Assembly (NCBI RefSeq): GCF_900291975.1
Contig: NZ_OMPN01000001.1
Span: forward strand, 992,001 to 1,056,000
Reading direction: 5' to 3'
Origin: Agathobaculum massiliense
GTDB taxonomy: Bacteria > Bacillota > Clostridia > Oscillospirales > Butyricicoccaceae
DNA length: 64,000 nucleotides
The notes below the pieces were generated by a model that did no database searches, was not told the DNA's origin, and worked only from the letters and a program-made list of their open reading frames with translations. The translations under genes and the position numbers were made by a program. Of the stretch, positions 49,603 through 59,134 are shown piece by piece. How positions within the stretch are numbered: position 1 is the first letter of the stretch; every line of letters begins with the position of its first letter.

Positions 49603-50074
49603 TACACTCACCACCTTACTACCACTGACTGTAGAATTTACATTGTTATAGGCTGTTGAACCATCAAGTTTTTGGTTAATTTTAATCTCAATAAATTGGA
49701 ATTTTCCGGAGGTACGAGTTATGAAAAATCGAACCATGATGATAGGGTTAGCCTTACTATTGCTTGGAAATAATTTTGCAGTTCCAGGCACCTTTTTTCT
49801 ATATCGGTCTTGTTTGGGGTATTATTGAATTGGTTTTGGTTATTTTCGGGAGCAAATCAAAGGAATAGCAGATTCCAATTTATCGACTTATCGGGAACCA
49901 CGCTTGATATGCGTGGTTCTTTTCATTTGTGGGAAAATCAATGATACTTTTTGTTGCTGTTATGCCAACAGCAGAATTTCTAACAGTCCTCGGGCAGCTT
50001 TCGTATCACACGAAATAAGGTGTCCTTACGGACGCACAGCCTTTCTCAATTTTGGCCGGATTGACGATCATCAC
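49603..50074. other. Gap with a frameshifted small membrane-protein remnant
   Basis: Between the sigma-like gene and the helicase remnant. On the plus strand at 49,702-49,809 an ORF MKNRTMMIGLALLLLGNNFA starts after GGAGG; its natural continuation (FYIGLVWGIIELVLVIFGS) lies in another frame to about 49,868, so it is a broken small membrane protein. The remaining ~200 bp shows no gene. Confidence 0.4.
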
Positions 50075-52586
50075 CTACATGCCCTGCCGGAGGTGGTTTG
50101 CCACCCATTCTTCCTGTTTGCGAGGCGGGACGGTATCCTCCATGATCTCGGCGCGGACGCCGGCATCCATGAGAAAGCGCTTGAGCCGTGTCCGGCTGTC
50201 CAGACGTACCCAGTTCACGTAGAGCAGTACGCGCTCGCCGGCACTCACCTTGCGGCGAATGATCTCCAGCGTGCGCCGGTCTTTTTCGGTCTGTTCCTCC
50301 GGCGCACCGCTGTCCTCCGGCACCAGGATCGGGTCTGCGGTGACCGGATGCAGGACCGGCTCATGGCCGTACGGCTGGTCCGGATAAGCCATCATGAGGT
50401 TCAGGGACACGGACAACAGCTTCTGGGCGAGCTTACGCCCTTCGCGGCTGCGGTCCTTGAAGATCCCATGGAAAGCGTGCTCCAGATCGTCATAGGCTCT
50501 TTGCTGGTTCTCCGGAAGCCTGAGCGGTACGGGGATCTCCTCGTATTCCGGCAGGTCCTTGCCCATATCCATGAGCGAGAGGAACACGCCGTTCTCCAGC
50601 AGGAAGCGGCTGTACACCAGCGGCGAAACGCCCGGCTTCTGACGGGAGCGTTTTTTCCGCTTCGCGGTGCGCCGGTTGCTGTTGTACCCGCCTTCCGTTA
50701 CTTCGTAAGTGTCCTCTGTCACGCCGTATTCCCGCGCAAACTGCGCGGGGGCGGCATAGCTTTGCCCATCCTGCTCCATACGGTATGCACACATGCGGTA
50801 GAGCAGATAGAAGATACCGGAGGCATAGCCGTTGATGAGGGTTGCCGTCATGCCGATGCATTTTTTCGCGGCGGCGAACAACTCGCCCATCGCGTCCCCT
50901 GGCCGCTGTCCGCGGAAAACTGGTGCAGTTCATCCGCTATCAGGCCGTCTATCTTCCCTCTGTACCGGTTTTTGATATAGGTGCTGAGCGGGAAGCGGCG
51001 GCACGCGCCGCGGGCGGCCATGAAACGGTCCGGCTCGCGCAGCAGGGCGGCAAGCTGCTTTTTCGCCGCCGCTGTTTTGCAGGCGTCCCGCGCAAGGTAC
51101 GCAAAACGGCGGTGGACATAGCCCAGATGGCTGATGCGCACCCATTCGCTCTGTTCCTCCGCGGTGGTGGCTGTCCAGAGGACAGCGCCGCAGCCTTCGC
51201 ACTTGCGGTTGGCGCGGGTCTCTGTCCGGAAGTATTCCGGCGTGGCGTCTGTCAATGTCCGCTTACCGCAGTCCATAAATTCCATCTGGATCACGCTGCC
51301 GCAGTCCGGGCAGGTAAAGCCCTGCCGCCTTGCGTCCCATCTGGCCGCTGGGCGGCGCATATAGCCGTCCAGCGCGTTTTCCTTGGACATGACTGCAAAC
51401 ACGGTGCGGCCGCCGCGGGCATACCCCGCGTAGAGGGCGTCCATGTCCGCTGACGTCCGCACGATGGCGGCACGCGCGTTTGAGATGGCCTCCTCCAGCT
51501 CGCGCACCCATTTGCCTGTCATGTGGGAGGGGCAGAGGACGATATGCAGGCATTTCCTGTGCTTTTGCAATACGACTGCATGGCAATGCTGCCGACCTTA
51601 GACTTTCCGCTGCCGCATTCCGCGATGATCAGACCGAACCTGGCGGTCTGCAGCCTGCGCCGCAGCGCTTCCGCGGCGGCGAGTTGGGCGCCGTACAGGT
51701 GGTACCCTGCCGTCTGCGCCACGAACTGGTCCAGCCCCAGCACCCCCTCTGACAACGGCTCCTGGGCCGGATCATACAGGGGCTGGAACTGCCCGCGGAT
51801 GCGGGACGCGATCACGAAACCGAACGCCCACAGGTAGCCGGCTACGCCGTTGATCTCTGTAAACGCGTCCGGCTGGCAGGGCCATGTGCTGGGGATACGG
51901 ATAACCCCTGCTTTCAAGCCGTCTGTAAGTACGTCCTCGATATTCTGATCGTCCGGCGTGCAGGTGAGCCGCCATATGGCAAAGGGCTCCCCTGTTGTGT
52001 ACACACGGCACGGCGCCATCATATCCCTTGCCTGGAGCTCGTTTATCATGTAGTCCCTGAATTCCGGCAGCATGGGGATGGTGCTTACTTTGTCGATCTC
52101 ATGATACAGGGCAGTTTTGTCCCGTACGGGGCAGGCGAGGTAATACACCCTCGCCTCCTGCGCTTTATCTGTTTTCTCCTTTTGTTCCTTTCCCTCCATC
52201 TCTTCCGTCTGTTGCTTTTCGCCCTGCTTCCGCGCGCTCTGGTTGTCCCAGAGCAGGGCAGCCACGGCATATGTACCGTCTCTGGATACCGCCTTGCTGT
52301 ACCGCCCCTGTTGGGGGGTGCATACCAGGGTTTCCCCATCCAGCTGCACGGACAGCGTGCCTCCGCCGCTGACCGCGTTGACAAGGCCGGCTGTCACTTC
52401 CGGATAGCCGCTCAGCCGGACCGCGATGAGCAAATTGTCCCGCGGGTCCACGGCAACGGTATCCGCCCAGGCTGTAAGGGTGATTGTTTGGGCTGGGTCA
52501 CTGTAGATAGCTTTCATCAGCTTTTCTGTCATTGCATATTGATCTTCCTTTCCATCTTTGCGCAAAAAAAGACCGCACAGCACCAT
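50075..52586 (-). pseudogene. DEAD/SNF2-type helicase, split by two frameshifts
   Basis: Three consecutive minus-strand frames read as one protein of about 830 residues. Segment 1 (52,586-51,519) has Walker A AECGSGKSKVGSIA. Segment 2 (51,570-50,848) has CPSHMTGKWVRELEE, a zinc ribbon CPDCGSVIQ with CEGCGAVLW, and the Walker B-like ADELHQ. Segment 3 (50,890-50,075) has GMTATLINGYASG and the helicase C-terminal VLLYVNWVRL. Breaks near 51,540 and 50,880. Typical of ICE-borne helicase-methylase modules; the C-terminus also seems short. Confidence 0.8.
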
Positions 52587-52845
52587 TAGGTACTATACGG
52601 TCTTTGCGGTGTTCATCAGGCTGCGAAATCATGTACAACTCAGGCAGGCAGACTGCCTCTGGGCGGTTACTCTGACACGAATACTCTGACCTGATTTCTC
52701 CTTTATTATATCCTCTTATTCCTCCCTTGTGAAGTGGAGGTTTCCTCCACAAAATGCAGGCCAACAGAATAGATCGACTGGGTCGGTACTCAGAACAAAT
52801 GTAGCGATATGGAAAATCAACGCTTAAAGGGCATATATAAAATAA
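52587..52845. other. Non-coding spacer with inverted repeats
   Basis: No gene. A perfect hairpin GTGGAGG, TTT, CCTCCAC lies at 52,734-52,750, and a GACCGCA/TGCGGT-like pair lies near 52,570-52,607. Possible operator or transcription signals of the helicase remnant. Confidence 0.35.
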
Positions 52846-53415
52846 TTATTCCGGTACATACAAATAGCAACTTTTCACATGGTCATTTACAATTCCGATT
52901 GCCTGCATATAGGCATATACAATCGTACTGCCTACAAATTTAAAACCGCGTTCTTTCAAGTCCTTACTTATTTTATCTGAAAGCGGCGTTTTTGCAGGAA
53001 TTTCAGTTTCCGACTTAAAATGATCAAGGATAGGTTTGTTATCAACATAAGACCAAATAAACGCATCAAAGCTTCCATATTCTTCTTGAACTTTAATAAA
53101 TTGCTGTGCGTTTATGATTGACGACTTGATTTTCAACCTGTTGCGAACAATATTGGGATTTTGCATTAACTCATCAATTTTAGTTTCGTTATAGAGAGCA
53201 ATTTTATGATAATCAAACTGGTCAAAGGCTTCTCGAAATGCCATTCTTTTATTTAATATCGTTAGCCATGATAATCCAGCTTGCATACCTTCGAGAATTA
53301 GCATTTCAAATAGTTTTCTATCATTATGAACTGGCTTTCCCCACTCTCTGTCATGGTATTCTTTATAGCGTTCCGTAGTTGCCCACGAACACCTTTTTCT
53401 ATCGTCTTTCTTCAT
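52846..53415 (-). CDS. tag: DNA-3-methyladenine glycosylase I
   Basis: 189 residues with the Tag signature: RCSWATTERYKEYHDREWGK (zinc Cys and the start of the fold), EMLILEGMQAGLSWLTILNK (catalytic Glu about 38) and VGSTIVYAYMQAIGIVNDH carrying the zinc ligand histidine. Removes 3-methyladenine from alkylated DNA. The ATG at 53,415 follows GGAGGTTCTC. AT-rich; probably cargo of the second element. Confidence 0.9.
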   Translation of the reverse strand: MKKDDRKRCSWATTERYKEYHDREWGKPVHNDRKLFEMLILEGMQAGLSWLTILNKRMAFREAFDQFDYHKIALYNETKIDELMQNPNIVRNRLKIKSSIINAQQFIKVQEEYGSFDAFIWSYVDNKPILDHFKSETEIPAKTPLSDKISKDLKERGFKFVGSTIVYAYMQAIGIVNDHVKSCYLYVPE

Positions 53416-53547
53416 GAGAACCTCCGTTTCGTAAAAATTCCAAGTTGCTCTTACCTGCATTATATCATGCTGTTATAAGCATTGCTATTTATTTTCTGCT
53501 TTTGAAAAGCTACTTATTAGCCTTGTATTTTATATGGAGTAGTACTA

Positions 53548-54054
53548 TTACAAATCATATGGATTATTCTTTGTAATATTAGAATAATCATACCATACTC
53601 CGCCATTTGCTCGTGCCATAAAGCAACAACTGTTAGCACGGATCGGTGCAATTTTAGCAATTCTATTTTTGGTGCTAACAAAGTTAATATCATATACACA
53701 ACCGTAGTTGCCCAGGCAGACCCATTTTGTATTTTTTCCATCGGCTCGCTGTGTGCCAATACCATCCTTGCCGGCAGTTGCCTGACTTGCAGAAAGGGGA
53801 TATTCACCAGGATTGAACGTGAGCGAACTAGATACCGTAGAATCGCCTTCAGCAGCATATAAAAGATATTGTCTTCCTACAACCAGTGTAATCGTGCTGG
53901 TTGACCGGTGATTATAAGTGAATACTGCCGATGTGCGATTAAGGTTATCGTCTTCTGCCCGTACAAGATTAGACGCAGTCGGGATATTGACGTAGGTGCT
54001 ATCATAAAAAACGACATATGCTACAAGTCCAGAGGTCACTGCCTGAATTTCCAC
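53548..54054 (-). CDS. Unknown protein, perhaps truncated
   Basis: 168 residues from a GTG with no clear ribosome site, so the 5' end may be lost at the element boundary. Beta-rich, with CFMARANGGVWYDYSNITKN at the end and NLVRAEDDNLNRTSAVFTYN in the middle. No signal peptide or known motif. The 5' edge lies next to the presumed right limit of the second element. Could be a phage structural remnant; I do not recognise it. Confidence 0.35.
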   Translation of the reverse strand: MEIQAVTSGLVAYVVFYDSTYVNIPTASNLVRAEDDNLNRTSAVFTYNHRSTSTITLVVGRQYLLYAAEGDSTVSSSLTFNPGEYPLSASQATAGKDGIGTQRADGKNTKWVCLGNYGCVYDINFVSTKNRIAKIAPIRANSCCFMARANGGVWYDYSNITKNNPYDL

Positions 54055-54113
54055 TTTTCTGGGAAAAGGCGCACACTATATTAGTACACTAACAGTAAGG
54101 AGGCTAACAGATT

Positions 54114-54590
54114 GTGAAAAAATGAATCGGTGCGGAACTGGGCATGCCCAACAATCTGCTCAAACGGCAGATGGCCTGCATGATGGCCGGCTCGGATGTC
54201 GATTGCATCATGGGCATGCAGAGCATGGTATTGCACTATCTGATCCAGAGCGAGGGGCAGGGGAACCGGTTTCAGCGCGATATCGAAACACAGTTTGCCA
54301 TGCGCTGCTCGACCGCGACCGGCATCTTGCAGCTCATGGAACAGCACGGGTTGCTTTACCGCGAGCAGATAGTGCACGACGCGCGGCTCAAGCGCCTTGT
54401 GCTGACCGAAAAAGCGCGCGCACTGAACGCGGAAATACACAAGGGGCTTGAAAAAAACCGAGGCACTTATGCGGGAAGGCATGAGCGAAGCGGAGATAGC
54501 CACATGGTTTGCCGTGTGCGGCAAGATTCGGGAGAATCTGGAACGATACCAACGCAAGACTTCGGATGAGACAGAATATGATCAAGCAAC
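54114..54590 (+). pseudogene. MarR-family regulator, broken
   Basis: GTG at 54,114 has AAGGAGG upstream but codon 4 is TGA; the natural reading is probably KKRIGAELGMPNN. The winged-HTH part ETQFAMRCSTATGILQLMEQ, HGLLYREQIVHDARLKRLVL is intact, then one extra A in the A-run at 54,453-54,459 shifts the frame; the rest (ALMREGMSEAEIATWFAVCG) continues in the next frame. A dyad TTAGTACACTAA just upstream fits a MarR operator. It heads the damaged exporter operon. Confidence 0.75.
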
Positions 54591-56296
54591 TGGCGAAACG
54601 AGTGCGCGAGTTCAAGAAGGACGCGCTGCTCACCCCGTTTTTCGTGATTTTGGAGGTCGTGATGGAGTCGTCATCCCAACGGTGATGGCCCTGCTGATCG
54701 ACCGCGGCATTGACGGGGCGATCTCGGCGAGATCTGGAAATGTGGCCTGATTTTGGTCGGCTGCGCCATGCTCGCGCTGGTGTTCGGCGCGCTGGCGGGT
54801 ACCTATGCGTCGCGCGCCTCGGCGGGTTTTGCGCGGAACCTGCGGCATGATATGTATTATAAGGTGCAGGATTTTTCGTTTTCCAATATCGATAAATTTT
54901 CCACAGGCTCGATCGTCACCCGCTTGACGACTGATGTGACCAACGTCCAAAATTCTTTTCAGATGATCACGCGTATCGCGGTGCGTTGCCGTGTCATGCT
55001 GGTGTTCTCGCTCGCGATGGCGTTCCGCATCAATGGGCAGGTTGCGTGGGCGTTTCTGGGCGTGCTGCCCGTGCTGCCCGTGCTGGCAATCGGCCTCGGA
55101 ATTTTAATGAAGATCGTCAGCCCCGTGTTCGCCCGCGTGTTCAAAACCTACGACCGCATGAACACGGTCGTGCAGGAAAACCTGAGCGGCCTCCGCGTGG
55201 TCAAGGCGTATGTGCGCGAAGAGCATGAAACGGCAAAGTTCAAGGGCGTTTCCGGCCTGTTCTATAAGGAATTTTCCAAGGTGCAGAAAACCATGGTCTG
55301 CGCCAGGCCGCTCATGCAGCTGTGCTTGTATGCGTGCATCCTGCTGATTTCGTGGTTCGGTGCGCGCCTGATCGTCGGCGGCAGCATGACAACCGGCGAA
55401 CTGACCAGTCGGTTTTCCTATGTTATGCAGATCCTTATGAGCCTGATGATGGTCGCAATGGTCTTCGTGATGATCACGATGAGCCGCGCGTCTGCGCAGC
55501 GCATCAGCGAGCTGCTCACCGAAGAAAGCAACCTGCACGATCCGGGAAAGCCGGCCTATGAGGTCAAGAACGACGATGTGTCGTTCGAACGCGTCAGCTT
55601 CAGCTATAAAAAGTTTGCACTGCGCGATGTCAATCTGAATATCAAGCTGGGCAGACGATCGTCATACTGGGCGGCACCGGCTCGGCGAAATCATCACTTG
55701 TGCAGCTCATCCCGCCTATACGACGTGACCGAGGGCGGCGTCAAGGTGGGCGGCGTTGACGTGCGCGCCTATCATCTGAATACGCTACGCAGCGAGGTTG
55801 CAATGGTGCTGCAAAAAAACGTGTTGTTTTCGGGCACCATTAAAGAAAACCTGCGCTGGGGCGATGAGAGTGCTTCGGACGAGGAGCTTCGCCGCGTGTG
55901 CAAGCTGGTGCAGGCCGACGAGTTCATCTCCCAGATGCCCGATGGGTACGACACGCATATCGAGCAGGGCGACACCAATGTGTCCGGCGGCCAGAAGCAG
56001 CATTGTGCATCGCCCGCGCGCTGCTGAAAAAGCCTAAAATACTGATTCTGGGCGACTCGACCTCGGCGGTTGACACCAAGACCGACGCGCTGATCCGGAA
56101 AGCGTTCGCGGAGGAGATTCCGGACACAACCAAAATCATCATCGCGCAGCGCGTGTTGTCCGTGCAGGACGCAGACCAGATCATCGTGATGGACAATAGT
56201 CAGATTAACGCGGTCGGCACGCATGACGAGCTGCTCGCTTCAAACACCATTTACCAGGAAGTATATTGCCAGCAGCAGAAAGGAGGCGAGGAATAA
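54566..56296 (+). pseudogene. ABC exporter half-transporter 1, multiple frameshifts
   Basis: Reads as a type IV exporter (TM domain then ATPase; about 575 residues) only if frames are switched at about 54,668, 54,722, 55,650, 55,710 and 56,000. Walker A (GGTGSAKSS) is in a different frame from the TM domain, and the signature NVSGGQKQ is followed by another shift before LCIARALLKKPKILILGDST. Lesions are mostly single-base losses. The TM region KTYDRMNTVVQENLSGLRVV and Q-loop MVLQKNVLFSGTI remain readable. Would have paired with the next gene. Confidence 0.85.
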
Positions 56297-58031
56297 TGCT
56301 GGGACCCATGGGAGGACGCCGCGGCCGGATGGCCGGAGGCAGGAAAGCGAAAAGCCCGAAAAAGGCGCTTTCGCGCATTCTTTCTTATATTAAAACAGGA
56401 TAACAGCGCAAAATTCTTCACCGTGCTGGTCTGCATCGTGCTTTCCGCGCTGGCAAACGTCGGCGGCTCGATATTCCTGCGCGTGCTGATCGACGATTAT
56501 ATCACGCCGATGCTTGGACAGGCGAGCCCGGTGTTCAGCGGCCTGCTAAAAGCGCTTAGCCTGATGGCATGTGTCTATGTGGTTGGCATTTTGTCGACGT
56601 TCTTGTATAACCGCCTGATGGTTTCGATCTCGCAGGGCGTTTTGAAGACCATCCGCGACCAGATGTTCGCGCATATGCAGACGCTGCCCATCCGCTATTT
56701 CGATACCAACACGCACAGCGACGTGATGAGCCATTACACCAATGATACCGATACCCTGCAACAGAAGCTCAGCCAATCGGTGCCACAGATGTTTTCTTCG
56801 GCCATCACGATCATCGCAGTGCTTGCCGCCATGCTGTTCATCAACGTGTGGCTGACGCTGTTCGTCCTCGTGGGCGTGTTTGTTATGCTGCGGGTGACTG
56901 GTAAGATCGGCGGCAATTCCGCTAAATTCTTTTTGGAACAGCAGAAGTCGCTCGGCAAGGTCAACGGCTATATTGAAGAAATGATCGGTGGGCAGAAAGT
57001 CGTCAAGGTGTTCTGCCGCGAGGAGAAATGCAAGGAGCAGTTCGACGTACTCAATGAGGAGCTGCGCCAGAATGCGACCAAGGCGAATACCTTCGCCAAC
57101 ATCCTCATGCCGATCATGATGAACATCGGCAACCTTTTATATGTGCTGGTTGCCATGGTCGGCGGTACGCTGGTGCTGACCGGCGTTTCGGGCGGCATCA
57201 CGCTCGGCGTGATCGCCTCATTTCTCCAACTCACCAAGACATTCACCCAGCCGGTCAGCCAGATCTCGCAGCAGGTAAACTCGATCGTCATGGCGCTGGC
57301 GGGCGCGGAGCGCATCTTCGAGCTGATGGATGAGGAACCGGAGGTGGACAACGGCTACGTCACGTTGGTCAACGCTCGCGTGAATGCCGACGGCAGCCTA
57401 TATGAAACGCCGGAGAAGACCAACATCTGGGCGTGGAAGCATCCGCATGAGGACGGTACAGTCACCTATGAAAAGGTGCGCGGCGACGTGCGCTTTTACG
57501 ACCTGGCCGACGGCAAGATTCGTTACGACGGCATCAATATTAATAAAATCAAAAAGGCCGATCTGCGGCGCTCGCTCGGCATCGTTTTGCAGGATACCAA
57601 CCTGTTCACGGGCACAATCCGCGACAATATCCGCTACGGCAACCTGTCCGCGACTGACGAGGAGGTCGAAGCGGCCGCGTCGCTTGCGAACGCGGACGAC
57701 TTCATCCGCCGCCTGCCCGACGGGTACGACACCGAGATCGGCGGCGACGGCGGCAGTCTTTCGCAGGAGCGCGGCGGCGTCCGATCCGCCGGTCATGATC
57801 CTCGACGAAGCGACGAGCAGCATCGACACGCGCACAGAGTCGATCGTGCAGCAGGGAATGTACGGCCGCACGGTGTTCGTCATTGCGCACCGCCTGAGTA
57901 CCGTGCAGAATGCCGACGTGATCATGGTACTCGAGCTTGGCCGCATCATTGAGCGCAGCAATCACGCTGAACTCATCGCGGAGTACGGCAAATACTATCA
58001 GCTCTATACCGGCGCGTTCGAACTGGAATGA
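56296..58031 (+). pseudogene. ABC exporter half-transporter 2, deleted and frameshifted
   Basis: ATG overlaps the previous stop. Frameshift after SRILSYIK near 56,392. The TM domain is otherwise intact (FDTNTHSDVMSHYTNDTDTL, NGYIEEMIGGQKVVKVFCRE). At about 57,492-57,504 the reading jumps from GDVRFYD to [14 protein letters not shown], so the expected Walker A stretch is missing. At about 57,765-57,790 the signature region after SLSQ is truncated and the frame shifts into [20 protein letters not shown]. Not functional as read. Confidence 0.85.
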
Positions 58032-58072
58032 GCGCTAAAAAGCTCCCCGAAGGGCGCCTGCCTTTTTGCCGT

Positions 58073-59134
58073 TTACCGGGCTTCCTCGATATGTCCGGAC
58101 TGGATCTGGTAGACCACCATCCCGGTAATGCCAGTGCTTGGGTTCCTGCTGTAATCGTACGGCTGCACAATCCCTTCGATTCGGCCGCAGCGCAGAAGCG
58201 TGCCCAACGGCGGGTCGCCCTCCCGCTGCACGCGGAGCATCTGTTCCAGAATCAGCGCCTGATCGGCGCCGTAGTAGCTTTCTGCAAACAGCGGTTCTTC
58301 CCCAAAATAGGCGGTGTATTCCCTGATAAACTGCTGCTGCCGCCGCGTGAGTACCTCCGCATTGTGGCGCGGGTCGGTATACTGCGCGGCAAAGCGCAGG
58401 CCGGTGGCCTGCCCCGCGTTGATGCCGAGCGACTCATAGCCCGCCAGAAAGGACGGTCCCAGAATCGCGCCCGTGTAGCCCGCGTGCCGCAGGCCGGAGA
58501 TCATGCGCGGCACTTCGGTCGTATCGCCCCAGACCAGCACGCCGTCCGCCTGCTGGGCGACGATGCTGTCAAGCGCCGCCGTGATGCCGCCGTCCTGATC
58601 GGTATAGGCGTACAAGTTGCTTTCCAGATGCGTGCACAGCCATCCCAGCAGTTCGCCCCAGGCTGCCGTACCATCTGGCAGCAGGATGGCGAGCGACTCC
58701 ATGCCCGTCTCCCCGGCATAGGAAAGCAGCGCCGCCACCTCGTCGTCCCGCCCGGCCGTTGTCCGAATAGCCTGCGCGGGCGTGCCCGTGGTCAGCACCG
58801 GTATTTCCCGCCCGTCCGCAAGCAGCGCCGCCTGACCTACATTGGTCAGCACGCCGCAATACTGTTCCTGCACAAGCCGTGCACCCACCTTGCGCAGCGA
58901 GGGCAGCGAACCGTCTGTTTCAAACAAGCGCATCTCCAGCCCGTTCGCCTGCGACAGCATGAACTCCGCTCCGTTTGCAAACGCCGCCGCGCGCAGCGGA
59001 TCGCCGCCCGGTGCGACCACGACCGCAACCCGCTGTACCGGCTTGGCACAGGTTTTCGCCGCCAGCAGGATCAGTACGGTCGCCGCCAGCAGGCAGGCAG
59101 CGGCGCGCAGACGGCCCGCGCGCCCGGCCGTCAC
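58073..59134 (-). CDS. Periplasmic-binding-protein-like receptor (type 1 fold)
   Basis: 353 residues. N-terminal membrane anchor or signal (AAACLLAATVLILLAAKTCA), then a type 1 binding-protein domain: RVAVVVAPGGDPLRAAAFAN, GVLTNVGQAALLADGREIPV, GVLVWGDTTEVPRMISGLRH, GYTGAILGPSFLAGYE. Resembles branched-chain amino-acid/sugar receptor domains. Its start overlaps the response-regulator stop (ATGA); no transporter genes are adjacent in the window, so it probably senses a ligand for the two-component system. Confidence 0.8.
   Translation of the reverse strand: MTAGRAGRLRAAACLLAATVLILLAAKTCAKPVQRVAVVVAPGGDPLRAAAFANGAEFMLSQANGLEMRLFETDGSLPSLRKVGARLVQEQYCGVLTNVGQAALLADGREIPVLTTGTPAQAIRTTAGRDDEVAALLSYAGETGMESLAILLPDGTAAWGELLGWLCTHLESNLYAYTDQDGGITAALDSIVAQQADGVLVWGDTTEVPRMISGLRHAGYTGAILGPSFLAGYESLGINAGQATGLRFAAQYTDPRHNAEVLTRRQQQFIREYTAYFGEEPLFAESYYGADQALILEQMLRVQREGDPPLGTLLRCGRIEGIVQPYDYSRNPSTGITGMVVYQIQSGHIEEAR

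Larger units (their letters stand above)
46731..54060. mobile_element. Second, decayed recombinase element (approximate limits)
   Basis: AT-rich DNA begins at the cotJC break near 46,730. It carries a TnpX-like recombinase, small ICE-type regulators, a helicase pseudogene, a DNA glycosylase and an unknown protein. The right limit is uncertain: GC-rich chromosomal-looking sequence resumes near 54,060-54,110. The helicase part (50,075-52,586) is GC-richer than its neighbours, so the region is a patchwork. Confidence 0.55.

Noticed and set aside
53517..53858. 113-codon minus-strand ORF overlapping the unknown protein
   Set aside because: Alternative frame with no domain and overlapping a longer frame; neither is strongly supported, and the longer one is kept.
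54050..54090. GAAAAGGCGCACACTATAT as the missing cotJC 3' end
   Set aside because: It weakly resembles the KARTLY stretch, but a stop follows at once and the sequence fits the MarR promoter and operator better.
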